Notes: generated from the letters alone by a model not told the origin. Positions 17,501-26,877 are shown, numbered from the stretch's first letter. The stretch: 64,000 nucleotides of DNA from Gilvibacter sp. SZ-19 (GCF_002163875.1 NZ_CP019333.1:936864-1000863), one strand, 5' to 3'. A program made the numbers and translations.

Positions 17501-18083
17501 CTCTAAACCGACGATCATCATGATCGCTATCTTTTTGAGTTTTATAGGTGTATTTGGTGGTATCTTAATTACCGGAGCCTCCTTTGTTATCATGATGACC
17601 ATGATGGGAATCATCTCCCTGGCGGGAATCGTTGTGAATAACGGGGTGGTACTCTTGGACTACACCCAACTCTTGATAGATCGTAAAATGGTTGAAAAAG
17701 ACCTAGAGGATCATGAAATGTTGTCTAAGCAAGAAGTACAAGAGCTGATAGTTCAAGGAGGCCGCGCGCGTTTGCGTCCGGTGATTTTAACGGCTATCAC
17801 GACGGTACTAGGACTTATTCCTTTGGCCATTGGGGTGAACATTGATTTCTTTAACCTTTTTGCCAATTTCGATGCGAACTTCTACTTAGGAGGTGATAAT
17901 GTGATCTTCTGGGGACCTTTGGCTTGGGCCGTTATTTATGGCCTTATCATCGCGACCTTCTTGACCTTGATCATTGTACCACTGCTTTTCTATATAGTGT
18001 ACCGCATCAAAACAAGACTTGCCGATTGGAGAAGTGGAAGAAAATCTGGAGCCGAATCCGTAGCTGTAGACCCTGCAGCATAA
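14556..18083 (+). CDS. RND family efflux transporter permease (AcrB/MexB-like)
   Basis: Proton-driven inner-membrane pump of 1175 residues, somewhat longer than the ~1040 of AcrB. One TM helix near the N-terminus, two large periplasmic loops (porter domain), and TM blocks around 350-600 and 950-1150. The central helix has GLGMLVDNGIVVVENVYRLM, with the acidic proton-relay residue of TM4. An extra stretch (about 520-570, RKQLIRLSAIMVPLGLLIYF onward) and a long final loop account for the added length. The adaptor stop lies one base upstream; an intrinsic terminator follows. The drug or lipid substrate cannot be read from sequence. Confidence 0.96.
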   Translation: MGAKKKKQVDKEFKLSSWAIDNPTIIYVMIGIFLVLGGMAYNSMPRENFPEVNETKIYISVPYPGNTAEDIERLIIDPLEDKIKNISGVVEYLSTSQEDYGIITVEFEEDIEVELAKQKVKDEVDSEVANEDWPTFNGAKVEPNVFDLSLSEEMPILNVNLKGNYTVEKLKEYAEYLQDEIEDIKQIKAADIRGAQDKEVEVGVDIYKMMAAKVSFDDVINSIRNGNMTMSAGNMVTSGQRRTIRILGEIDDPGQLRNFVVKSEGGNPVYLSDIADVRFKEEDKTTYARDFGENVVMLDVKKRSGKNMIAAVEQVDAILERVEKGETIIPQDVTISKSNDQSEKTVNQVSDLVNNIIFGIILVVGVLMFFLGFRNALFVGFAIPMSMFMSFMILSALGYTMNTMILFALIMGLGMLVDNGIVVVENVYRLMDEEGMSRIQAAKKGIGEIAFPIIISTATTVAAFVPLGTWPGIMGEFMIYFPITLSVVLGSSLFVAIFINSMLVSKFMEVGERQLSRKQLIRLSAIMVPLGLLIYFTAPPIKGFGTLMIFTAAMFWVYRYVLKGAANGFQRTFLKWLERKYQNFLAWALRGRKPVVFVVGIFALLFLTFMGFGASIGSGRTAVEFFPDNTPNQIIVYIEYPEGTDIDKTNAITKDIEKVVYQTVNADEYQDGDYNFLVESAVSQVGEGAGNPNTDGGSSAEMPHRGKITATMREYKFRRDKDSEALRKKVQEALKGRYPGVSISVEKDAVGPPAGYPINIELEGNDYEELIAAAEKLRTYINTKNIAGIDELKIDVNKGKPSMQVAVDREKAGELGVAVGLVGNQLRRSLFGEKAGVYKKDGEDYDIYVRFDKNDRYNTSALFDQNITFRDQSTGRIKEIPVSAVAQQRNTSSFSAIKHKDSKRVVTVYSALAPGFVDAGAVVGEIQTQSASFLEAEIPKNIKIDFTGQLEEQAKQQAFLNFAFLAGLGLIMLLLIFQFSSISKPTIIMIAIFLSFIGVFGGILITGASFVIMMTMMGIISLAGIVVNNGVVLLDYTQLLIDRKMVEKDLEDHEMLSKQEVQELIVQGGRARLRPVILTAITTVLGLIPLAIGVNIDFFNLFANFDANFYLGGDNVIFWGPLAWAVIYGLIIATFLTLIIVPLLFYIVYRIKTRLADWRSGRKSGAESVAVDPAA

Positions 18084-18106
18084 GGAGTTCTCCCAATAAC
18101 TTTTAT

Positions 18107-18142
18107 AAAGCCGAACAGCAGAAGTGTTGTTCGGCTTTTTTG
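18107..18142 (+). terminator. Terminator of the RND efflux operon
   Basis: AAAGCCGAACA (18107-18117) pairs perfectly with TGTTCGGCTTT (18128-18138) around a 10-base loop, followed by a T-run. It begins 24 bp after the pump stop codon. Confidence 0.92.
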
Positions 18143-18176
18143 TTGCCTTAAGCCGCTAGATTGTGGCTAATCTTCT

Positions 18177-18184
18177 TAACTTTG
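18177..18184 (+). promoter_or_regulatory. -7 promoter element of aspS
   Basis: TAACTTTG matches TAnnTTTG exactly and lies 19 bases before the aspS ATG, after the efflux operon terminator. Confidence 0.55.
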
Positions 18185-18203
18185 CAGCGCAAAATTTTAA
18201 GCA

Positions 18204-19958
18204 ATGTACAGATCACACAGATGCGGCGACTTGCGCGCGCAACACATTGGAGAAGAAGTTGTTTTGGCCGGATGGATCCAAAAGATCAGAGACAAGGGAT
18301 TCATGGTTTGGGCAGATTTACGTGACCGCTACGGAATCACGCAGCTCATCTTTGATCAGGAGCGCAGTTCGGCAGCACTAATGGAAAGTTCCAGAACCTT
18401 GGGCCGCGAGTTTGTGGTACAGATCAAAGGAACAGTGATCGAAAGAGAAAGCAAGAACCCGGACATGCCTACCGGAGACATCGAGATCTTGGTAGCAGAA
18501 ATGACCATCTTGAACACGGCTAAAACGCCTCCATTCACCATAGAGGACGAGACCGATGGCGGTGAAGACCTGCGCATGAAGTATCGCTACTTGGACATCC
18601 GCAGAAATCCTGTGAAAAATAATTTGGTATTTCGCCACAAGGTGACCAATGCGGTTCGTACCTATCTTTCTGCACAAGATTTTGTTGAGGTAGAAACTCC
18701 TTACCTCATTAAATCGACTCCAGAAGGTGCTCGTGACTTTGTAGTGCCTAGTCGCATGAACGAAGGGCAATTCTACGCCTTACCACAATCTCCGCAGACC
18801 TTTAAGCAATTGCTTATGGTAAGTGGATTAGACAAATACTTCCAGATTGTGAAGTGTTTTAGAGATGAGGACCTGCGCGCAGACCGCCAACCGGAGTTCA
18901 CTCAAATTGACTGTGAAATGTCTTTTGTAACCCAAGAGGACATTCTAAATACCTTCGAAGGCTTGACCCGTCACCTGCTGAAAGAGATCAATGGAGTTAC
19001 CGTAGGCGATTTTCCACGTATGACCTTTGACGAGGCCATGAAACGTTACGGAAATGACAAGCCAGACATTCGCTTCGGAATGGAATTTGGCGAGCTCAAC
19101 GATATTGCCCAACACAAGGATTTTAACGTATTCAACACTGCAGAATTGGTAGTAGGTATTGCCGTTCCGGGAGCCAATACATTTACTAGAAAGGAGATCG
19201 ACAAATTGATCGATTGGGTAAAGCGTCCGCAAATTGGCGCTAAAGGAATGGTCTATGTGCGCTGTAACGAAGACGGTAGCTTCAAATCGTCTGTAGATAA
19301 GTTCTACGATCAAGACGACTTGGCGGCTTGGGCAGCACGCACGGGAGCCAAAGCAGGAGACCTAATCTGCGTGCTTTCTGGAGACATCAATACCACAAGA
19401 GCACAAATGAGTGCCTTGCGTATGGAGTTGGCAGAGCGCCTTGGATTGCGCAAAGCCGACGAATTTGCGCCACTTTGGGTGGTAGACTTCCCGCTTTTGG
19501 AATGGGATGAGGACACCGAGCGCTACCACGCCATGCACCACCCGTTTACATCGCCTAAACCAGAGCAGATAGAACTGCTTAAAACAGATCCGGGTGCGGT
19601 AAAAGCGAACGCCTATGACTTAGTGCTGAACGGAAACGAGATCGGTGGAGGTTCTATCAGAATCCACGACAAAGCGACTCAAGCCATGATGTTCGATTAC
19701 TTAGGATTCACTCCAGAGGAGGCCAAGGCTCAGTTCGGGTTTCTAATGAATGCCTTTGAATACGGTGCCCCACCACACGGAGGTATCGCATTTGGACTGG
19801 ACCGTTTGGTTTCTATTTTAGGTGGGCAAGAGACCATTCGTGATTTCATTGCGTTCCCGAAGAACAACTCTGGCCGCGATGTAATGATCGATGCTCCTGC
19901 GCCTATAGACCAAGAGCAATTGGACGAGCTTTGCCTTGCACTAAACTTACCGGAATAA
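18204..19958 (+). CDS. aspS: Aspartyl-tRNA synthetase
   Basis: Class II aminoacyl-tRNA synthetase, 584 residues, charging tRNA-Asp. The N-terminal OB-fold anticodon domain (residues ~1-110, [24 protein letters not shown]) is followed by catalytic motif 2 ([19 protein letters not shown]), an inserted GAD domain of the bacterial type (about 290-410), and motif 3 ([16 protein letters not shown]). Length and domain order are those of bacterial AspRS. Its own -7 box lies upstream and a small membrane protein gene follows after 9 bp. Confidence 0.97.
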   Translation: MYRSHRCGDLRAQHIGEEVVLAGWIQKIRDKGFMVWADLRDRYGITQLIFDQERSSAALMESSRTLGREFVVQIKGTVIERESKNPDMPTGDIEILVAEMTILNTAKTPPFTIEDETDGGEDLRMKYRYLDIRRNPVKNNLVFRHKVTNAVRTYLSAQDFVEVETPYLIKSTPEGARDFVVPSRMNEGQFYALPQSPQTFKQLLMVSGLDKYFQIVKCFRDEDLRADRQPEFTQIDCEMSFVTQEDILNTFEGLTRHLLKEINGVTVGDFPRMTFDEAMKRYGNDKPDIRFGMEFGELNDIAQHKDFNVFNTAELVVGIAVPGANTFTRKEIDKLIDWVKRPQIGAKGMVYVRCNEDGSFKSSVDKFYDQDDLAAWAARTGAKAGDLICVLSGDINTTRAQMSALRMELAERLGLRKADEFAPLWVVDFPLLEWDEDTERYHAMHHPFTSPKPEQIELLKTDPGAVKANAYDLVLNGNEIGGGSIRIHDKATQAMMFDYLGFTPEEAKAQFGFLMNAFEYGAPPHGGIAFGLDRLVSILGGQETIRDFIAFPKNNSGRDVMIDAPAPIDQEQLDELCLALNLPE

Positions 19959-19967
19959 GCAAAAAAA

Positions 19968-20216
19968 ATGGTGCTTTTTCAGCGCATACTCTTGTTGGCT
20001 GTTGTGGCGACCATTGCCACTGGCTTCTATTTTAAAACAGACGATCCTAGTTTTGGTGATCTGTTGATTGGCTGCGGATTGGTGGTGGGCTTCTTTGTAC
20101 TTATGCCGCTGTTTATTTATTCTCGTTACAACGGAAGGGATCTATCGCGTTATATGCTCAGCGAAGAAAATATAAAACGCATGCGTCGTTATCAACACGG
20201 GGACGAGGAAGAGTAA
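19968..20216 (+). CDS. Small two-span membrane protein, 82 aa
   Basis: Hypothetical membrane protein with two predicted helices (about 6-22 and 30-52) and a basic/acidic cytosolic tail (NIKRMRRYQHGDEEE). It lies 9 bp after aspS in the same direction, so it is probably co-transcribed. It ends base-to-base against the convergent tadA stop. No family was recognised with certainty; short proteins of this layout are common next to housekeeping genes in Flavobacteriaceae. Confidence 0.7.
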   Translation: MVLFQRILLLAVVATIATGFYFKTDDPSFGDLLIGCGLVVGFFVLMPLFIYSRYNGRDLSRYMLSEENIKRMRRYQHGDEEE

Positions 20217-20666
20217 TCAATTCAAGTTTCGCTTTTCTATAAAGAACTGCTTCATTAAGCTAGCGGCCTCTTCTTCTAAGATACCTCCAGTGATTTTAGT
20301 CTTGGGATGCAACTTTGTATTTAGGTTGATGCAACCTCGCTCCATATCGCGAGCCCCATAAACAATTCGAGATATCTGACTCCAATACAATGCCCCACCA
20401 CACATTTGACAGGGTTCTAAGGTAACGTAAAGGGTACAATCGTGCAGGTATTTGCCTCCGAGATAATTGGCGGCAGCTGTGATGGCCTGCATCTCCGCGT
20501 GGGCAGTTACATCGGTAAGCGTTTCGGTGAGGTTGTGCGCTCTGGCAATAATTGTTCCTCCCGCGACCACTACGGCTCCAACAGGAATTTCTCCTTGACG
20601 ATAGGCCTCCTGAGCCTCCTGCAAGGCTTTTTTCATGAAATAGGTATCGTCAAAAGGTTGTAACAT
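20217..20666 (-). CDS. tadA: tRNA-specific adenosine deaminase-type nucleoside deaminase
   Basis: Zinc deaminase of 149 residues that most likely converts wobble A34 to inosine in tRNA-Arg(ACG). It has the zinc/proton-shuttle motif TAHAEMQAI and the second zinc motif PCQMCGGALYWSQI of the CDA fold, plus the TadA-type N-terminal helix (FMKKALQEAQEAY) and the substrate loop RAHNLTE. A perfect -7 box stands 5 bases before the ATG, and the gene is divergent from dxs. Guanine deaminases share the fold, but the HAE/PCxxC context and the length favour TadA. Confidence 0.9.
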   Translation of the reverse strand: MLQPFDDTYFMKKALQEAQEAYRQGEIPVGAVVVAGGTIIARAHNLTETLTDVTAHAEMQAITAAANYLGGKYLHDCTLYVTLEPCQMCGGALYWSQISRIVYGARDMERGCINLNTKLHPKTKITGGILEEEAASLMKQFFIEKRNLN

Positions 20667-20671
20667 GGAAG

Positions 20672-20729
20672 CAAAAATACGATTTCACCGCAATTCCGAG
20701 CAGCAGCTCTGGGAGCTTTCTTATTTTTG
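20672..20729. promoter_or_regulatory. Divergent -7 elements of tadA and dxs
   Basis: Minus strand TATTTTTG (20672-20679) stands 5 bases before the tadA ATG. Plus strand TATTTTTG (20722-20729) stands 5 bases before the dxs GTG. Both are perfect TAnnTTTG matches, so both transcripts should start at or within a few bases of the initiation codon. No good -33 elements are visible. Confidence 0.6.
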
Positions 20730-20734
20730 TAACT

Positions 20735-22501
20735 GTGGAAGCAAAACTGCTGCAACATATAGATTCTCCTAATGACCTCAGAAAATTAGAGGAACAACAA
20801 CTGCCTCAATTGGCAGCGGAACTCCGCGATTTCATTTTAGATGTGGTAGCGGCTAAGGCCGGACACCTTGGGGCGAGCTTGGGGGTTGTAGAACTTACCA
20901 TTGCCCTACACTATTGTTTTAATACTCCAGATGATCAATTGGTGTGGGATGTTGGACACCAGGCTTACGGACACAAGATCTTAACGGGCAGACGCGATAA
21001 TTTCCACACTAACAGACAGCTGGGTGGGATAAGCGGCTTTCCCAAACGCGAAGAAAGTCCCTATGATACATTTGGTGTAGGCCATAGCAGCACAGGAATC
21101 TCTGCGGCACTGGGCATGGCCATTGGCAGCAATTTAGCTGGGAACCTCAACCGAGAACATATAGTTGTTATTGGCGATGCTTCGATAGCCAGCGGTATGG
21201 CGTTCGAAGGTTTAAACCATGCCGGAGTTACCGATGCTAATCTTTTAGTGATCTTAAACGATAACGCTATCGGGATAGACCCTTCTGTAGGTGCGCTGAA
21301 AGAATATTTGCTAAAAGCCACTTTGAGCAACACTCCAGAACAAGACAACATATTCGAAGCCCTTAATTTTACCTATAAGGGCCCTATCGATGGTCATGAT
21401 TTCCAAGCTTTGATCGAGGCATTTGAGGAACTCAAAGGCGTTAAAGGTCCAAAGCTATTACATGTCATTACCAAAAAGGGGAAAGGTTTGGCACAAGCCG
21501 AAGCCGATCAGGTAACCTATCACGCTCCGGGAAAATTTGACCGTAAGACAGGAGAGCTCTTGCCAAAATCCGCAGAAAAACTACCTCCAAAATTTCAAGA
21601 TGTCTTTGGACACACCTTGGTAGAACTTGCTAAAGAAGATCCGAAGATCATTGGTATAACACCCGCTATGCCTACAGGGAGTTCTTTAAAGTATATGATG
21701 GAAGCTTTTCCGAAAAGAGCTTTCGATGTGGGAATAGCAGAACAGCATGCCGTAACCTTTGCCGCGGGGCTGGCGACTCAAGGTTATAAGGTGTTTTGCA
21801 ACATCTATTCTACTTTTCTACAGCGAGCTTATGATCAGGTGATACACGATGTATGTTTGCAAAAGCTACCGGTTATCTTTTGTTTGGATCGCGCGGGCAT
21901 AGTTGGAGAAGATGGTCCGACGCATCACGGGATCTTTGATCTTGCGTATCTGCGATGTATTCCAAATCTTATGATCTATGCCCCGGCCAATGAGGCCGAT
22001 CTGCGCAACATCATGTATACCGCCACCCAAGGCTTAGAGAACCCTATCGCTATACGTTATCCGCGCGGGCGCGGGCAGGTCATTGACTGGCGATCGCCAG
22101 TAAAGAAAATACATCTCGGACTAGGGAAAACCATACAATCGGGCAGCAAAGTGGCTGTACTTAGCTTGGGAACCGTTTTGACCGATGTACTAAAAGCTAC
22201 CAAACAGCTAAAACACCAAGTGAGTGTTTATGACCTGCAGTTCTTAGCACCATTGGATCATCATATGCTAGATATGGTCTTTGAGAATTACGAGACAGTG
22301 ATTACTGTAGAAGATGGGGTGGTTGCCGGTGGATTTGGCTCCGCAGTAACCGAATATGCCGCATTTAAAAACGCAAAGATCACCATAGAATCTCTAGGCG
22401 TGCAAGGGGTATTCCCAGACCACGGAAGTATTCCCGAATTGAAAGCTGCCTCCGGATACGACAGCGATTCTATCAAAGCCGTCATAGCGAATTACCTCTA
22501 A
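20735..22501 (+). CDS. dxs: 1-deoxy-D-xylulose-5-phosphate synthase
   Basis: First enzyme of the MEP isoprenoid pathway: pyruvate + glyceraldehyde-3-phosphate to DXP, ThDP-dependent, 588 residues (a little shorter than the E. coli enzyme). ThDP/Mg block GDASIASGMAFEGLNHAG...ILNDN; transketolase-type pyrimidine region with DVGIAEQHAVTFAAGLA; substrate loop AGIVGEDGPTHHGIFDLAYLR; C-terminal domain from about 460. GTG at 20735 is the start: the N-terminus LLQHIDSPNDLRKL matches the family, no ATG is in frame upstream, and a -7 box ends 5 bases before. It supplies precursors to the prenyl synthase in this window. Confidence 0.96.
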   Translation: MEAKLLQHIDSPNDLRKLEEQQLPQLAAELRDFILDVVAAKAGHLGASLGVVELTIALHYCFNTPDDQLVWDVGHQAYGHKILTGRRDNFHTNRQLGGISGFPKREESPYDTFGVGHSSTGISAALGMAIGSNLAGNLNREHIVVIGDASIASGMAFEGLNHAGVTDANLLVILNDNAIGIDPSVGALKEYLLKATLSNTPEQDNIFEALNFTYKGPIDGHDFQALIEAFEELKGVKGPKLLHVITKKGKGLAQAEADQVTYHAPGKFDRKTGELLPKSAEKLPPKFQDVFGHTLVELAKEDPKIIGITPAMPTGSSLKYMMEAFPKRAFDVGIAEQHAVTFAAGLATQGYKVFCNIYSTFLQRAYDQVIHDVCLQKLPVIFCLDRAGIVGEDGPTHHGIFDLAYLRCIPNLMIYAPANEADLRNIMYTATQGLENPIAIRYPRGRGQVIDWRSPVKKIHLGLGKTIQSGSKVAVLSLGTVLTDVLKATKQLKHQVSVYDLQFLAPLDHHMLDMVFENYETVITVEDGVVAGGFGSAVTEYAAFKNAKITIESLGVQGVFPDHGSIPELKAASGYDSDSIKAVIANYL

Positions 22502-22511
22502 AAAAGCATAA

Positions 22512-22545
22512 AAAAAGGAGCCCGTTAAAGGCTCCTTTTTAAATA
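22512..22545. terminator. Bidirectional terminator between dxs and T9SS gene
   Basis: AAAAAGGAGCC (22512-22522) pairs with GGCTCCTTTTT (22530-22540), loop of 7. A- and T-runs on both sides allow termination of both convergent genes. Confidence 0.9.
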
Positions 22546-22559
22546 TAGTTCGACACGAA

Positions 22560-25367
22560 TTAGCGAATAATGAATCGCTTCGTGCTTGATTGTCCTTGCG
22601 ACGCTACCTTAATGAAGTACATCCCAGAAGACAAGCCCTGGTAATCCATAGTTAGCGGAGATCCGGCGTTGATCGTCACGTTCTTCTGATCTAGCAAACG
22701 TCCGTCCATACCGTAAACCGTTAAGCTTGTTTCGCCTAAGGCCGTGTTGCTCTCTAAGCTGAACAAGCCGTTAGAAACTGTAGGGTAAACCACCACAGCA
22801 TCTAGTGGACTGGTGAACTCGTTAGTAGATAGGGTTGAGAATTTATTGGTAAACATACCGCGACCGTGTGTAGAGGCCAAGATCATATTGTCTGATGCTC
22901 TAAGGTCAAGGTCTAATACGCGAATGTCCATCATTCCATTGTCTGATGGGAACCAATCCGGGCTGGCGGCCGTGATATCGTCTGTAGACCAGATTCCCAA
23001 TTCTGTTCCAATGATCACCTCTTGAGGTGCCAATGGGTTCTGAAGAATACACTTTACAGGAATGTCTGGTAAATTACCTTCTTTGTTCTCCCAAGTAACT
23101 CCCGCATCCGGAGAATACCAAACACTGTTCACGCCATAGTTGTGGAAGGTCACAAAGAGTTCGTCTTCTGACTGTCCAAACTCGATATCTGAAACACTAC
23201 CTACAAATCCTGGACCAGTGATCTCATTCCAAACTGGGGTCGTATCTGCATCGTCCAAACGCAATACTTTACCAGTGGCAGTTCCCACGAACAAAGTAGT
23301 TGAAGTTGTCGTAAATGGAGAAACCTTAAAAGCAGTTGGAGGTGAGTTGTCTATGAGCGCATTATCTAGGTTTGTAGTAACCGCACTTGTTGTACTCAAC
23401 ACATAACGCTTGATAAGCTCGTTTCCTCCGGTTTGCCCGTTCGAATAAAGGATATCGAGGTTCTTGTCAAGATCTGCTTGATTGATAAACACCCCTTCTC
23501 CACTATCGATCTGATATCCTGCTCCTGTAAAAGGAATACGAATATAGATGTGCGAGTTTCCTGGGAAAGTGGTGATGATATAATCTGGCACATCGTCGTA
23601 CTCGGTATATCCTCCGTCTCCTCCCAAACGATCGATAAAGCTTCCTGTTCCCGCAGCAGCATTGTCTCTAAACAAAGTCCCGTTGTCTTGGGTACCTCCG
23701 GCAAGATCGTCGCCAGTAGCGTCATCCGAACTGATGGTTCCGTAGTAGAACTGAGTTACATTCAGGTTGCGCAAACGCGGTAAAATAGCTCCGGTATTCC
23801 CGGCTGCCGTGCTCAATGAATTGGCATAATAGGTACCACCATCGGTTCCGGTCAAAGACTCGTTAGGGAATCCAGGACGGAATTGCATTTCATGAATATC
23901 GGCATGTACAAACGGCACCGATAGGGTATTCAAGTTCGGGTTGTTAGACCATTTAGAGATCTGCTCCCAAGAGTTACCTCCGTCTGTAGAACGGTGCATG
24001 TCGATACCTCCAACGTAAATGATATCGTCGTCGGTTGGGTCAACAGCTAGCATCAGATCGTAGAACGATTGACCACGAGTGTAGTCGTTGGCTGGGATCC
24101 CAAGGTCTGCATCGTTTGGCAAATTGGTAGTTGTAAAAGTAGCCCAGGCATCTGTAGTTTGGAAGATGCGAACAGGAGTAGTCCCTGTAAGCCCTTGCGC
24201 CACAGCATACATTTTGTTTGGATCTGTACCCGAAACGGCAATTTGCGTTCTGTTAGAAGCCGTTAGAATAGTCTCTAAGCTCCAAGTGTCGCCATCTGCG
24301 GTAGCGAAGATACGTCCGCCTAAACCTGCATTGGTAAAGCCAGAGCGAATTCCTCCGAAGTATAATTTACCATCTGCAGCAACCTCAAAATCATTGGGAA
24401 TACCGTAAAATGTATTTCCAAAATAAGAGTACTCGAAAACAGACTGCTCAACACGAGACCAAGTGGCACCGTTGTCGGTAGACTCATAAAGCCCTGCATT
24501 CTGAAGTCCTAAAATATTAACCGGGCTGGACGAACCTCCACCTCCGGATCCGACATATCCGGCAGAACCTACGCCTGCATAAATATGTACATCGCCATCT
24601 GGGTCTTCCCAAGCGACAATATCATTTACATAAAAGAGTCCGGAACGCAGATCGTTCCCGCCAGCTGTAGTGTCTCCACCGCCAGCAAGAGGAACATTGA
24701 GTCTTACCCAGTTCTGCCCGCCGTCTGTTGATTTATAAATACCGTTTCCATTGGCAGCACCTTGGGTGTATTGCTCTCCGGTACCAATATACATGACCTG
24801 AGTGTTGGTAGGATCTACCGTCATAGAGGACACGGCAATATTACCAGGCACCCCAGAAACCAATTCCCAGTCGCTGGCACCATTGGTTACGTCTTGGTTC
24901 ACGTAAAGACCCCCGCTAACTCCACCAGCAAAGGCGCGTTTAGCTTCTGAGTCGTTTGGATCCCAAAGGATCATGCGTACACGGCCAGATATGTTGAATG
25001 GTCCGCGTTCTTCCCAAGCGTTGTCCGAGGCGCTACCAGGAGAACGATCGGCTCCAAATTGATCTACCAATTGATCGTAAGTGCGGAACATACGTTCTGG
25101 AACCGGATATCCAAGAGCCGGATCCATGGTGTATAGGAAATCTTGTTCGTTGTAAGCATTTGGCGGCAAACCAAGAGCGCGGCGCTCTTGCTTTTCCAGG
25201 TTCATGGTCTCGTTAAACGGGTGATTCAACAGAAAATCTTGATGCTGCTTGCGCAACTCTTGAATTTCTTGCGAGATCTCTTGACCATCTGACGAGCCAT
25301 TTGTAGTAGCATACCAGGCCAAACCGGCTACGGCTATTGCTCCTACCACAAGTAGTTTCTTTTTCAT
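22560..25367 (-). CDS. Secreted BNR/sialidase-like beta-propeller protein with T9SS sorting domain
   Basis: Large exported protein, 935 residues. The N-terminal hydrophobic segment MKKKLLVVGAIAVAGLAWYA acts as signal or anchor. A charged helix (about 28-75) precedes a propeller region with repeated BNR/Asp-box motifs: GIYKSTDGGQNW, GLYESTDNGATW, DMHRSTDGGNSW and SVWYSPDAGVTW. The end is a T9SS type A domain (VVVYPTVSNGLFSLES, SLTVYGMDGRLLDQ, LSSGMYFIKV, STKRFIIR). Expected on the cell surface or secreted. Asp-box propellers occur in sialidases, photosystem assembly factors and VPS10-like proteins; no sialidase catalytic set (Arg triad with FRIP motif) was seen, so an enzymatic role is not claimed. 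The convergent terminator is shared with dxs. Confidence 0.88.
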   Translation of the reverse strand: MKKKLLVVGAIAVAGLAWYATTNGSSDGQEISQEIQELRKQHQDFLLNHPFNETMNLEKQERRALGLPPNAYNEQDFLYTMDPALGYPVPERMFRTYDQLVDQFGADRSPGSASDNAWEERGPFNISGRVRMILWDPNDSEAKRAFAGGVSGGLYVNQDVTNGASDWELVSGVPGNIAVSSMTVDPTNTQVMYIGTGEQYTQGAANGNGIYKSTDGGQNWVRLNVPLAGGGDTTAGGNDLRSGLFYVNDIVAWEDPDGDVHIYAGVGSAGYVGSGGGGSSSPVNILGLQNAGLYESTDNGATWSRVEQSVFEYSYFGNTFYGIPNDFEVAADGKLYFGGIRSGFTNAGLGGRIFATADGDTWSLETILTASNRTQIAVSGTDPNKMYAVAQGLTGTTPVRIFQTTDAWATFTTTNLPNDADLGIPANDYTRGQSFYDLMLAVDPTDDDIIYVGGIDMHRSTDGGNSWEQISKWSNNPNLNTLSVPFVHADIHEMQFRPGFPNESLTGTDGGTYYANSLSTAAGNTGAILPRLRNLNVTQFYYGTISSDDATGDDLAGGTQDNGTLFRDNAAAGTGSFIDRLGGDGGYTEYDDVPDYIITTFPGNSHIYIRIPFTGAGYQIDSGEGVFINQADLDKNLDILYSNGQTGGNELIKRYVLSTTSAVTTNLDNALIDNSPPTAFKVSPFTTTSTTLFVGTATGKVLRLDDADTTPVWNEITGPGFVGSVSDIEFGQSEDELFVTFHNYGVNSVWYSPDAGVTWENKEGNLPDIPVKCILQNPLAPQEVIIGTELGIWSTDDITAASPDWFPSDNGMMDIRVLDLDLRASDNMILASTHGRGMFTNKFSTLSTNEFTSPLDAVVVYPTVSNGLFSLESNTALGETSLTVYGMDGRLLDQKNVTINAGSPLTMDYQGLSSGMYFIKVASQGQSSTKRFIIR

Positions 25368-25451
25368 TTTTTTTAAATTTTAGCTTTTCAGTTGTTTCTT
25401 GGCAGAAACAGTTTATAAATATACGGATTAGAACCCCATCTGTCAAACAGT

Positions 25452-26795
25452 TTAGAATGAACCGTTTCCGGTCATTTTTTTAAACTGATTGTGGGCGTTT
25501 CCGTCTGTGAGGGATGCAACGTAAGAACACGCCAAGAGCAGTCTTTCGTAAAGATCCTTATTGGCATAGTCGTGCTCTGCCTTTAGGCCTTTCAGTAAAA
25601 GTTTGTCATAATTGGTGCATTGTCCTTTCATATCGCGAACCAATGCAGCCGTATACTTTTGCAACAAGGTATTGAGAATGGAATAGCCCATGATCTCTTT
25701 ACCTACTACCTCATCGCTGCGATATACCTTTTTTATGCTGATGTCGATGATGTCTGCTATCTGAGCCTCGTACTTGCTTTTGTCCAAGAGTCCGTGGTGG
25801 AATTGCCCTTTCATAATGGCTTCTTCATTGGCCAAGAAAACCGCAACAGCTTCGCTGATCAAAGTGTTTATAGCCAAGGCCCGCAAATAAGCCAAGCGAC
25901 GCGAAGTAGACTGCAATGCAGCGTATTTAGTGGTCTGAATATTGTCCTTAACCAGATTAATGAGCAGCTCCAAAGCCATTTCTTCTTCGATAAGGCCCAG
26001 ATTGATCCCGTCTTCAAAATCGATGATGGTATAACAGATATCATCCGCAGCTTCTACCAAAAAGGCCAAAGGGTGACGGTGGAATCTAAGATCTTTGCCC
26101 TCCTTAGCGATCAGCCCTAAAGTCTGGGTGAGGTCTTTAAAGACCTCAAGATCGGATTGGAATACACCATATTTTTTATCGCTGATCTGTTTGGTTGGTT
26201 TTTTAGGAAGCGACTCTTTGGGGTATTTCATAAAAGCGCCCAAAGTGGCATAGGAAAGCCTAAGACCTCCCTCCTGGCCCGGAAAATCTTCGGTTATGAT
26301 TCTAAAGCCGTTGGCATTGCCTTCAAAATCGATCAGGTCTTGGTACTGTTTGGGAGTGAGCTCCTCTTTATACTTAAGCCCGTCTCCAACGGAGAAGAAC
26401 TCGCCTATGGCCTTCTCTCCGGAATGTCCAAAAGGCGGATTCCCAATATCGTGTGCCAGGGCTGCTGCAGCTACAATGGCTCCGAAGTCATTAAATGTAT
26501 AACCGTGCACCTTTTCTAAGGCCGGATATTTCTCTAAAAGCGCCTTCCCGGCCAAACGCCCAAGGGAACGCCCAACCACAGAAACTTCAAGCGAATGGGT
26601 CAAGCGGGTGTGGACAAAATCGGTCTTAGACATGGGAATTACCTGCGTCTTGTCTTGCAAGCTTCTAAAAGGCGCAGAGAATATGATGCGGTCGTAATCT
26701 ACCTCAAAGCCCAAGCGGGTTGGATCTTGTTCTATTCTGAGGCGTTTGTTGGTATCTCCGTAACGTTTTAATGACAGTAGTTGTTCCCAGTTCAT
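25452..26795 (-). CDS. dgt: dGTP triphosphohydrolase-like dNTPase
   Basis: HD-superfamily dNTP triphosphohydrolase of 447 residues, releasing deoxynucleoside and tripolyphosphate. N-terminal family block QDPTRLGFEVDYDRIIFSAPFR, then SLQDKTQVIPMSKTDFVHTRLTHSLEV. The metal-binding HD pair is in AAALAHDIGNPPFGHSGE, and the later Asp ligand is in LVEAADDICYTIIDFEDG. It belongs to the type 2 dGTPase group. The ATG at 26795 has a near-consensus -7 box (TATCTTTC) about 20 bp upstream. It is divergent from the TonB receptor operon. The true substrate range needs biochemistry. Confidence 0.92.
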   Translation of the reverse strand: MNWEQLLSLKRYGDTNKRLRIEQDPTRLGFEVDYDRIIFSAPFRSLQDKTQVIPMSKTDFVHTRLTHSLEVSVVGRSLGRLAGKALLEKYPALEKVHGYTFNDFGAIVAAAALAHDIGNPPFGHSGEKAIGEFFSVGDGLKYKEELTPKQYQDLIDFEGNANGFRIITEDFPGQEGGLRLSYATLGAFMKYPKESLPKKPTKQISDKKYGVFQSDLEVFKDLTQTLGLIAKEGKDLRFHRHPLAFLVEAADDICYTIIDFEDGINLGLIEEEMALELLINLVKDNIQTTKYAALQSTSRRLAYLRALAINTLISEAVAVFLANEEAIMKGQFHHGLLDKSKYEAQIADIIDISIKKVYRSDEVVGKEIMGYSILNTLLQKYTAALVRDMKGQCTNYDKLLLKGLKAEHDYANKDLYERLLLACSYVASLTDGNAHNQFKKMTGNGSF

Positions 26796-26877
26796 CGGTA
26801 AAATTTGACCTCCGAAAGATAAGCAAATTGCAAGGTTAATTAATCGTAAACAAGAAGTTCAGTTTTAATGAATCCGG

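Noticed and set aside
20217-20666. Second member of the dCMP deaminase family instead of TadA
   Set aside because: Lacks the YNGTPTGF-type dCMP loop and has the TadA N-terminal helix and RAHNLTE loop.
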